Below, piece by piece: positions 55,762 through 64,000 of a stretch of DNA of 64,000 bases (positions within the stretch are counted from its first letter, which is position 1; each line of letters begins with the position of its first letter). The notes below the pieces were generated by a model. That model saw nothing but the letters and a program-made list of their open reading frames with translations. It searched no databases and was not told where the DNA came from. Origin of the DNA: Anniella stebbinsi (lineage: Eukaryota > Chordata > Lepidosauria > Squamata > Anniellidae); assembly GCA_029215795.1 (NCBI GenBank), contig JARDYH010000002.1, positions 359,688,973-359,752,972 on the forward strand. Direction: 5' to 3'. The position numbers were made by a program, and so were the translations under genes.

Positions 55762-58560
55762 ATAATAATAATAATAATAATAATAATTATTATTATTTAT
55801 AACCCACCTCTCCCTTCGGATCGAGGCGGGGAACAGCAACAATATAAAACACAAGAATCGCAAACAGTTAAATAAATTTTAAAACAAGAAAAAATACTTC
55901 ATTAAAACATCTTAAAATTCATCCGGATAGGCCTGCCGGAAGAGAGCAGTCTTCATGACTCTCTTAAATTCAAGAAGACTGCTAATTTGTCTAATCTCCT
56001 CCGGCAGACTATTCCATAGTCTGGGAGCGATGGAAGAGAAGGTCCTCTGGGTAACACTCGTCAGCCTAGTTCTGGCTGGCTTGAGTAAGTTCTTCCCAGA
56101 GGACCTAAGTGTGCGGGGCGGATTGTATGGGAGAAAGTGATCCCGCAGGTACCCTGGGCTCAAACCATGTAGGGCTTTTAAGGTAATAACCAACACTTTA
56201 TACATCTCCCAGAAACTGACTGGCATCCAATGAAGTGATTTTAAAACTGGTGTAATGTGGTCACCCCTAGGTGTACCGGTGACCAACCTGGCTGCCATAT
56301 TTTGAACAAGTTGAAGTTTCCGGACTAGGCAAAAAGGTAGCCCTATGTACAGCGCATTGCAGAAGTCAAGCCTTGAAGTTACCAGCGTGTGCACTACCGT
56401 CTTTAGGTCTTCTAACTCTAGGAAGGGGCGCCGCTGGCGTATCAGCTGAAGCTGAGAGTAGGCACTCCTGGCCGTCGCATCAATCTGAGCTGTCATTTGA
56501 AGCGACGGATCCAGGAGTACCCCCAAGCTGCGAACACAGTCTTTCGGGGGGGGGGGGTAACCCCATCCAGAACTGGTTGACACACCTCCAAACCCAGGTT
56601 GGGGCCTTTGACAGTGAGCACCTCCGTCTTGTCTGGATTCAGCTTCAGTTTGTTTTTCCTCATCCAGCCTATTACCGCCTCCAAGCATTCATTCAGAGGA
56701 GACACACTATCCTTAGCTGACGATGTTGTCAAAGGCATAGAGAAATATATTTGGGTGTCATCAGCATATTGATAGCACCCCGCCCCATGCCTCCATATGA
56801 TCTCTCCCAGCGGTTTCATGTGAATGTTAAACAGCATTGGGGAAAGGATGGCACCTTGTGGTACACCACATAGCAACTCCTTTTTTGAAGAACAGCTATC
56901 CCCAAGCATCACCATTTGGAACCTGCCCAAGAGTTAGGATCGGAACCACTGAAGCACAGTGCCCCCGATTCCCAATTCCCTGAGGTGCTCCAGAAGGATA
57001 CCATGGTCGATGGTATCGAAAGCCACTGAGAGATCCAGGAGTACCAGCAGGGACACATGCCCCCTGTCAATACTAAGGTGTAGATCATCCACTAAGGCGA
57101 CCAAAGCGGTCTCAACTCTGTATCCTGCCCTGAAGCCAGTTTGAAATGGGTCTAGAAAATCAGTGTCATCCAAGACTGCCTGGAGTTGAAAGGCAACCGC
57201 TATGTTGATCACCTTGCCCAAAAATAGAAAAATTGATATTGGCCTGTAGTTATTAAGGTCCAGGGGATCCAGGGAGGGCTGTTTTAGAAGCGGCCTTACC
57301 ACCACCTCTTTTAAACATGATGGAACACTCCCCTCCCTGAGAGATGCATGAATGATATGTTGTAGATGTCATCTAACTGCATCTCCTCCCTGGACAACCA
57401 GCTAAGAAGGACAGGGATCGTGAGGGCAAGTCGTCTTCCTCACACATCCAAGTACCTTGTCCACATCTTCGGTACTCACCAACTGAAACTGATCAAGTGT
57501 AATCCTATTCGTGGAGTCACTGGAAACTCCACTGTCAGCCTCTGCTATAACAGTGCCATCTATGTCGGCTCTTATCCAAGAGATTTTATCTGAGAAATTA
57601 TCGTTAAAGGCATCACAGCGAACTACCGAAGGCTCTAAAATCGGATTCAGGGGAGAAGGTGCCTGGGTTAGACCCCTCACCACCCTGAACAGTTCTGCTG
57701 GACGTGAATTCGCAGATGCAATGCGTACAGAGAAGAAAGCTTTCTTCGCTGCACGTATTGCCACCCCATAGAAACAAAGATGTTCTTTATGTAGTGTCTT
57801 GTCAGATATAAGTCGAGTTTTCTGCCATCGTTGCTCCAGTCGTCGTCCTTTCCGCTTCAACTCCCTGAGGTCTTCTGTATACCAGGGCGACCTATTAGAA
57901 ACGGGCCGGAGAGGACGTTTGGGGACGATCATGTCAATAGCCCTAGTTAGGTCTTGATTCCATCTATTGACCAGGGCTTCTACAGGATCATCGACGATAC
58001 CAGCTATAGAACCCTCCAAGGCTTTCTGGAATCCAGAAGGATCCATCAGCCTTCGAGGGCGGACCATCTTAATAGGTCCGCCACCCCTGCAGGGGCGGGT
58101 GATAGCCGTGATACTAACCCTGACCAGAAAATGGTCTGTCCATGACAATTCGGAGGAATTCAATACCTCCACTCACAGATCCATCTGATCAGAACTGAAA
58201 ACAGCATCGAGGGTGTGACCTGCTGAATGTGTGGGTCCAGAGACCAATTGGGACAGGCCCATGTTTGTCATGGATGCCATGAACTCCCGAGCCCCATCTG
58301 ACAAACCGGCCTCGAATGGGATGTTGAAATCGCCCAGGACCAAAAACCTGGGAGAATCCAACACCAGCTCCGAGACCAGTTCCGTGAGCTCGGCCAGGGA
58401 GTCTGATAGGCAGCGGGGTGGCCGGGACACTAACAGAATCCCTAGTCTATCCCTGTTCTTTAGACTCAGGTACACACGCTCAATGTGATTCAATTCCCGG
58501 ACAGGATGTCTGGTCAGGTTAAGATTATTTTTGTAGACCACAGCTACTTCGCAATGACAA
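55762..58560 (-). mobile_element. L2-like LINE in intron 8 of gene B, endonuclease to 3' tail
   Basis: Same strand as the P450. Minus strand order: endonuclease C-terminus (VAVVYKNNLNLTRHPVREL, LVLGDFNIPFE, AGHTLDAVF; 58595-58173), linker (SELSWTDHFLVRVSI, SPWYTEDLRELKRKGRRLE), RT (LGKVINIAVAFQLQAV, DPFQTGFRAGYRVETA, GVPQGAILSPMLFNIHM, QYADDTQIYFSMPL), thumb and C-terminus (LGVLLDPSLQ; LWNSLPEEIRQISSLLEFK), then GGCGGGTTATAAATA and an (ATT)n tail at 55762-55797. 5'-truncated within the endonuclease; stops and frameshifts at about 58172, 57400, 56930 and 56560 (a run of 11 C/G). Closely related to 30926-32390. Confidence 0.92.
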
Positions 58561-59059
58561 GTGCACAATAAACGCCTCATGTAGAAAAGCTTCATGAACT
58601 TCTGGCATTCAGAGGTGAAAGTACCAGGGCGGTAGTTTGACTTAACACAAGTGCTGTCTATTCTCTCATGGAAAAAGAAGAAGCCTCTTCATCCCAAACT
58701 TGAATTTAATTTTTCTTCCAGCTCTTCCACTAATACAGAACACTGAACGATTCTACATGGTAAATGGGAATGTAATTCAGTGACTATTACTCAACAATCA
58801 TTGTCCAAAATCCCACACTCCTATGCACGTCTACTCAGAAGTAAGGGACTTGCTCTTTGTAGAAAATCACAGCCTAAATGGAGCTGAAATTTGTGAGGAA
58901 CCAGTTCAGACTGTGGTTTCGGGCCAAAGTGAATTGCATCTAATGAAAAGAACTGGGATTGTTTCAGCCTTGCCAGAAAGGAAGCCAGTTGGCATCTCTT
59001 GCATATAAACCAGAAAACATGTCTATAAATCGCAACCAGGCCTGGATGTCTGCATTTAC

Positions 59060-59201
59060 CTGTGCCAAATGCCAGAAATTCTTCTCTAGCCACAAAATTT
59101 CCATCCTTGTCCAAAAAATGGTTTGGGTTGAACTTTTCAGGAGTCTCCCACCGCTCAGGATCAAGAAGAACAGAGCGCAGATCTGGAATAATAAATGCTC
59201 C
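59060..59201 (-). CDS. CYP2 gene B exon 8
   Basis: 142 bp, acceptor TTGCAG and donor GTAAAT. Encodes GAFIIPDLRSVLLDPERW, then ETPEKFNPNHFLDKDGNF and VAREEFLAFGT. Six nucleotide differences from gene A all fall in the first 35 bp (four codons changed or two synonymous); the remaining 107 bp are identical. Splices in phase 1 to exon 9 at 54989, giving F-G-T-G-A-R at the haem loop. Confidence 0.93.
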
Positions 59202-59276
59202 CTGCAAGAAAGGAACATTCGAATGAGAATGAATGCAGAACAGCACCTTTCTGGATTGTTCCCCACTTTCCCATTA

Positions 59277-60400
59277 CTGCACAACATCTACATGAAACTG
59301 TTGAGTGCAGTCATCCGGAGTTTTGGAGTGCGTTGTGATCAGTACGCTGATGACACACAGCTCTATTTCTCCTTTTCATCTTCATCAGGTGAGGCTGTGG
59401 ATGTGCCGAGCTGTGAATGTGCCTGGCTGCGACTATGGACTGGATGAGGAGTAATAAACTGAAACTCAATCCAGACAAGACTGAGACGCTGTAAGTGGGT
59501 GGTTGTGCTGACCAGTTGGAGGGTCTTCAACCTGTCCTGGATGGGTTTGCACTCGCCTTGAAGGAGCAGGTTCGTAGCTTGGGGTTTTTCCTAGAACCAT
59601 CTCTGTCAGTTGAGGCTCAGGTGGCCTCAGTGGCATGGAGTGCCTTCTACCAATTTTGGTTGGTGGCCCAGCAACACCCCTAATATGGACAGGGATAACC
59701 TGGCTTCAGTTGTCCATGCTCTGGTAACCTCCAAGTCAGATTACTGCAATGCACGCTATGTGGGGCTGCCTTTGAAGGTGGTTCGGAAGCTGCAGCTTGT
59801 GCAAAATGCAGCGGCCAGATTGATATCTGGGACCAGAAGGTTCGAGCATAGAAGACCTACTCTCGCCCGCTTGCATTGGCTGCCTGTATGTTTCCGAGCC
59901 CGATTCAAGGTGCTGGTTTTAACCTATAAAGCCTTACACGGCTTGGGACCACAATACCTGATGGAACGCCTTTCCTGACATGAACCTACCTGAACACTAC
60001 ATTCAATATCTAAGGCCCTCCTACAAGTACCTACTCCGAGGGAAGCTCGGCGGTTGGCAACAAGGGAGAGGGCCTTCTTGTGGTGGCCCGCCAATTGTGG
60101 AATGATCTCCCAGATGAGGCCCGCCTGGCGCCAACATTGTTATCTTTTCGGCACCAGATCAAGACTTTCTTCTCTCAGGCATTTAGAAATATCTGATGAG
60201 CCTGGGTTTGTTTTATTTTTAGGTTTATAGCTTTTTAAAGTTATTACAGTGGTTTGAAATGTATGTGTATATCGTGTGTACATTGTATGTTTTTGCTATT
60301 TTAGTTTTTGTATATTGTTTTTAATTGTTTTAAACATATGTAAACCACCCAGAGAGCTTTCGCTATAGGGCAGTATACAAATGTAATAAAATAAATAAAA
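59277..60400 (+). mobile_element. L2-like LINE fragment, uninterrupted copy in gene B intron 7
   Basis: Same element as 545-5335 without the two hAT insertions: QYADDTQLYFSFSSSS, VRSLGFFLEPSLSVEAQ, HALVTSKSDYCNARYVGLP, VLVLTYKALHGLGPQYLME, then 3' UTR and (AATA)n tail. Antisense to the P450. It supplies the empty sites for E1 (ATGCACGC near 59749) and E2 (near 59848). Confidence 0.9.
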
Positions 60401-61034
60401 AATCATTGTGACCACACACCTGAGGACTCACTCTGGATTGTGTCTCTGAGGTGATGTGGGATGTTGGAGGAGTCCAGTTGGATAGTGGAGCGCAGTGAGA
60501 TTTAATCAGATCATACAAATGCCCCAACTTTGATCCGTGTTCTGCTAGCTGACCTGACTTGGCTTGCAGTGAATTCGGCCAGCTAGTGGATCTTCAACGT
60601 TCCTGAATTTGCATCAACTACAGCTGAAATTTGTGCAAATTATGTGAATTTTGAACATAATTTGCACAAATCCTGCAAATTAGCATAATTTGGTCCCCCC
60701 ATTTGTGGAAATCTCTAAAATTAAAAAATGCATGTTACAGGGAACCAGAATTCAGGGGATCCTCATGGCTTAGCTCACAAAGCAATAATCATAATGCCCC
60801 TTTCCTATTTGCAATCTGTGCAAGGGAGGAAGGGGGTAGTAAGGGGGGCAGGTTTCAGTTCGGCCCTAGATCTCAGGCCTGCTTTGTATAATAAAGGCTG
60901 GATGTTTACAGCTGTAACTTTGACAAGTTTCAGATTTGCATTTTTGAAGTCAGAACAAAGGAATTCAAAGTTTCTGAAACTCCTTATTTCTGAGAAACAG
61001 GACTGTGACCATGGGCCATTACTGCATTCTGTAC

Positions 61035-61222
61035 CTTGGGAATGAGATAACCGTTCACTTTCACATCTTGTGTACACTGTCTTGGGAGTCCAAAGAAAAA
61101 GATAAATTTCAAACGCTGCATCTCATGTATCACAGCATTAGTGTAGGGCAGTTTCTTTTTATCTTGGTAGCAGATTGAGCGTGATGAACTGAAAACGTCT
61201 TCTATCTCCTTGTAGACTTTAT
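61035..61222 (-). CDS. CYP2 gene B exon 7
   Basis: 188 bp with acceptor CCCCAG and donor GTACAG. Reads DKVYKEIEDVFSSSRSICYQ, then LPYTNAVIHEMQR and GLPRQCTQDVKVNGYLIPK. The ExxR motif is intact. It is nearly identical to gene A exon 7, as is the flanking intron, because both lie in the segmental duplication. Confidence 0.93.
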
Positions 61223-61337
61223 CTGGGGACAGTGATGGAAATGGAAGCTTTAGTTTGGATATAACTTTTTATCTCATAAAGCTTCAAAACTCATTGGCAA
61301 ATATTTATTCTACATGAAATTATTCCATTTAATTATC

Positions 61338-61480
61338 TTATTTATTTGTTTATTTATTACATTTGTATACCGCCCCATAGCCAAAGCTCTCTGGGTGGTT
61401 TACATAGGATGAAAACAATTAAAAATAACATATAAAAATTTAAACAGCAAAAACATGCAACATACACACATAATGAATCA
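61338..61480 (-). mobile_element. L2-like 3' end fragment (duplicate of 6268-6430)
   Basis: (TTTA)n then ATTTGTATACCGCCCC and CAAAGCTCTCTGGGTGG; counterpart of the copy A fragment. Confidence 0.75.
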
Positions 61481-61615
61481 TGCACTGCAATTAGTGTATT
61501 ATTTGATTTATTGATTGATTGATTACATTTTTATACTGCGAAACAGCTGAAGCACTCACTTTTTCCTCTAAGAACATTTTAAAAAACATACCTATTTGTT
61601 ATCATTAGGGATGTG

Positions 61616-62030
61616 CAGCGGATCAGATCCGATCCACGATCTGGTGGCTACGAATTTTTTAGATTAACAGTTACAAAAGTTTTTTCCCCAGAGGCTTGGG
61701 CTGTCAATTGCACCCTGCTCCCCTGCCTCCCCCTCCCTCTTTTATCTGTCAAAACTCCGTGTTGTTGTAACTTTTAATCTAAAAAATTCATAGCCACCAA
61801 ATGCCTGGACCTATCTTTCTGAAATTTCCGACAGATAACTACCCCTAACCCATCTACAAAGTGAGCAACTTTCAGACTTCTAACTTTTAAAATAAAGAAG
61901 GTATAGGTGTTCCCTTCCTCATTTTTCAAAAATACCTTACCAGTACACGCTTGAAACTAGGCTTCTGAAATTTCTCCACATTAGACATACCACTTTGGTT
62001 CACATGTGTGATAAATTTTAGAAGCATTAC
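61616..62030. mobile_element. hAT-like element E7, only in copy B
   Basis: TAGGGATGTGCAGCGGATC at the left with GATCC words; the interior has an inverted pair (TTTTTTAGATTAACAGTTAC near 61655 against GTAACTTTTAATCTAAAAAA near 61756) and sequence shared with E8. The right end merges with the CT-rich tract before exon 6; no target duplication was found. Confidence 0.6.
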
Positions 62031-62048
62031 TCTCTCACTCTCTCTCAC

Positions 62049-62190
62049 CTTGGATATCTGGATGATTTGTGAGGAGGAGAAGTGCCCATTCCAGAGACAT
62101 GGCGGTTGACTCTGTTCCTGCGATAAAAAAGTCGTGAATGCACTGAACCAGGTTCTCTTCATCATAAGTAGAGTTGGGATCATTTCTGCT
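62049..62190 (-). CDS. CYP2 gene B exon 6 (I helix)
   Basis: 142 bp, acceptor ATCAG and donor GTGAGA. Encodes SRNDPNSTYDEENLVQCI, then HDFFIAGTESTAMSLEW and ALLLLTNHPDIQ. The I-helix motif A-G-T-E-S-T keeps the acid-alcohol pair. Compared with gene A there are seven amino-acid differences, five of them packed between the residue before the DFF motif and the second Thr of the helix; the last 19 residues are identical. The intron to exon 7 is only 826 bp against 1,929 bp in gene A. Confidence 0.93.
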
Positions 62191-62593
62191 CTGATGTTGA
62201 GAGTGGAGAAAGGTAAATTTTAATTAAATTGACTTACAGGCTATACTTTAACACTTCCTTAACTTCTGTGCCACCCTTATTATCTTAGCAGCAAATCATG
62301 TCTCATAACTGAATGTGTTGAGTTCCTTGTACTCACTCCTGTGCAATCCGTATCTTCTGCTGTATGTGAAGGTCTCTGGATTGCGGTTGTGCTTGGTGAA
62401 AAATGCTGTGTAGTATGATATGCAGTGTCTCAGATATACCCTGAACCCCACATTAGTTAATGTGGCATAACTAATGCCCTGTGTTACATATTCCTGGAGC
62501 TCAATAACACCTTTTTCTTACTCTTTAGTAGGGTGGGTAAAAGATTTCAAGAATAACTGATCAACACTAACTATTGATTATGCATCCACTGAC

Positions 62594-62740
62594 CCTGTTC
62601 AGATGACACACTAAGCCATGGCGGGCAAGCATTTTGAGCTTAATATTCCATTTTAGCATGTTGTGTGAATCATTCCTAACCATGGTGGTTTCATAACCAT
62701 GGTTTAAACATGCTCACTAACCATTTGCTGCAAAAGGAGG
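62594..62740. repeat. CACACTAAGCCATGG-type repeat (duplicate of 8651-8800)
   Basis: Same sequence and position relative to exon 6 as in copy A. Confidence 0.65.
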
Positions 62741-62966
62741 GCAACCATATTTTCGAAAGGCACCCCAATATGGCCAGCCTCCAGGGTGGCATGCCCACCC
62801 CAACATGGCCTTGGTCACATGTCTGATTCTGCAGCTCACAATAAAGACAAACTTGTTCAACAAAATATCTTCATGTTAAAATCAGTAAAGAACAAGTGAG
62901 ACATTTAATGTATCTGAAATTAACTTCACTCATTTCCAAGTTTGTAGCTTTTGCTGTACTTTGTAG

Positions 62967-63845
62967 TAGGGATGTGCAGGAACCCCCTGGATTGGATCGG
63001 GACCTCTGCTGTTGTCCTGGTTTAGTTCAGACAAAATCGGAGGCTTCCCGGTTCGGATCGTATCAGATTCCGATCTGAAAATTGGATGTCTGATTTTTGG
63101 ATTGGCTGCTATTTTTGGTGTTTTCCCCATAGACTTGCATTGGGGGAAAGAAAGCTTTCCCCCAATGCAAGTCTATGGGGAAACATGGCGGTGGGTGGGT
63201 GAGTGGGGGCCTAACTCCCCCCTCCCTGTCCCTCCCCCCACTCATGCTCCTTACCTGCCAGGGCCGTCTGCTACCATCTGCTGCCACCTGCGGGCAGCAG
63301 CGAATGGCTGCGGATGGCCCTGGCAGGTAAGCCCCTTCCCCCTCACACTCCTTACCTGCCTGGGTGGCTGCTTCCCTCCAGTGCTGTGATCTGCTGAGAA
63401 ACAGGCTTCATGGCCTGCCTCTTAATAGCGCATCAGGTGATGCGCGCTACTGAGAGGCAGGCCACGAAACCTGTTTCTGAGTAGATCGCAGCACTGGAGG
63501 GAAGCAGCCCCCCCAGCAGGCAAGTTGGGCCCTCCCCTTCCCCCATCATGCTCCTTACCTGCTGTGGCCATCCACTGCCCCCTTCCACTGAGAAACAGGC
63601 TTCATGGCCTGCCTCTCAGTAGCATGCCAGGTGACATCATCACCTCGCACGCTTCTGAGAGGCAGGCCGTGAAGCCTGTTTCTCAGTAGGAGGGACCAGC
63701 AGACAGCAGTGGATGGCCCTGGCAGGTAAGGAGCGTGAAGGGGAGGGGGAGGTGGTCCAATCCTCCTATCTTATCTGAACTTGATCGGGTCCTTCTGGAC
63801 TGGTTCGGATCAGTTCGGACGATCCAGGTGCGGGGATCAGAATTT
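62967..63845. mobile_element. hAT-like element E3, copy B
   Basis: Counterpart of 9023-9913: TAGGGATGTGCAGG start, flanks CTTTGTAG (62959-62966) and TTTTGTAG (63846-63853), two palindromic units near 63440 and 63640. It lacks a short segment of the left subterminal repeat present in copy A. Confidence 0.8.
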
Positions 63846-64000
63846 TTTTGTAGCTATTTTGTAGGTTTTGATATACTATGTGTGGTACAGTCTCCCCTTC
63901 TTTCAAATACCTTTTCTTATTGCAAATCATTCACTGAACGACCATAGTCTAACTTTCCTAATGTTTAACACTCTTTCCCCATCACCTCTCCCATATCCAT

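Larger units (their letters stand above)
54799..64000 (-). other. CYP2-family cytochrome P450 gene B (CYP2J-like), exons 6-9 only; 5' part off window
   Basis: Gene-level span of the upstream paralog. Exon 6 is 62190-62049, exon 7 is 61222-61035, exon 8 is 59201-59060 and exon 9 is 54989-54799. Lengths 142, 188, 142 and 191 bp, phases and GT-AG junctions all fit CYP2. Exons 1-5 must lie to the right of base 64000. Between its stop codon and exon 1 of gene A there are 21.7 kb filled with repeats. Intron 8 contains an antisense-free, same-strand L2-like LINE of about 2.8 kb. The encoded C-terminal half is uninterrupted and has all P450 signatures (AGTEST, HEMQR, FGTGARVCLGE), so it is probably functional. 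Confidence 0.9.
58704..64000. repeat. Segmental duplication, copy B (partner 1-10068)
   Basis: Second copy of the duplicated CYP2 segment. It lacks the two hAT insertions of copy A in the LINE, and in intron 6 carries a different hAT-like insert (from 61616). The hAT-like element at 62967-63845 and the LINE at 59277-60400 are shared with copy A and so predate the duplication. Confidence 0.92.

Overview
The window is vertebrate nuclear DNA, most likely from a squamate or other lepidosaurian reptile. The evidence is small exons with canonical GT-AG splice sites, introns of up to about 14 kb, and a mixture of CR1-, L2-, L1- and R4-like LINEs, tRNA-derived SINEs, a tyrosine-recombinase retrotransposon and many small hAT-type elements. 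The species call is inference from that repeat mixture. No prokaryotic features were seen.

The only host genes I can support are two tandem cytochrome P450 family 2 paralogs on the minus strand, closest by eye to CYP2J. Gene A has exon 1 at 33.1 kb, exon 2 at 18.9 kb, and exons 3 to 8 between 16.9 kb and 0.34 kb; its exon 9 lies off the left edge. The coding lengths of exons 1 to 8 (168, 163, 150, 161, 177, 142, 188 and 142 bp) are the classic CYP2 set, with matching phases and no stops. Gene B, upstream of it (to the right), shows exons 6, 7, 8 and 9 at 62.1, 61.1, 59.1 and 54.9 kb; its exons 1 to 5 lie beyond the right edge. Bases 1 to about 10,068 and 58,704 to 64,000 are two copies of one segmental duplication that carries exons 6 to 8. 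The paralogs differ mainly at the oxygen-binding I helix (exon 6) and at the first dozen codons of exon 8.

Most of the rest is mobile DNA inside introns or between the genes. (1) A family of non-autonomous hAT-like elements has the terminal motif TAGGGATGTGCAC and, where it can be checked, 8-bp target duplications. The largest copy (1033-3587) contains eight head-to-tail GC-rich palindromic units of 242-249 bp. (2) Intron 1 of gene A holds a decayed Ngaro/DIRS-type tyrosine-recombinase retrotransposon (22.7-30.1 kb) with gag-like, RT/RNase H, recombinase and SGNH-hydrolase regions. Its split direct repeats have been amplified to three terminal copies. (3) L2-like LINEs lie at 0.55-5.3, 30.9-32.4, 55.8-58.6 and 59.3-60.4 kb. 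(4) A 5'-truncated L1 lies at 49.9-52.4 kb, with a 16-bp target duplication and an unusual inverted 5' junction. (5) An R4-like LINE at 43.3-48.6 kb is interrupted by a 3.4-kb hAT-like element that carries a 41-bp minisatellite. The long stretches between these hold scattered small repeats and simple sequence.

I found no convincing new biological system. The items most worth a second look are the loss of the I-helix acidic residue in gene A, the palindrome-array hAT element, the triplicated Ngaro terminus with its SGNH domain, and the L1 fold-back junction.
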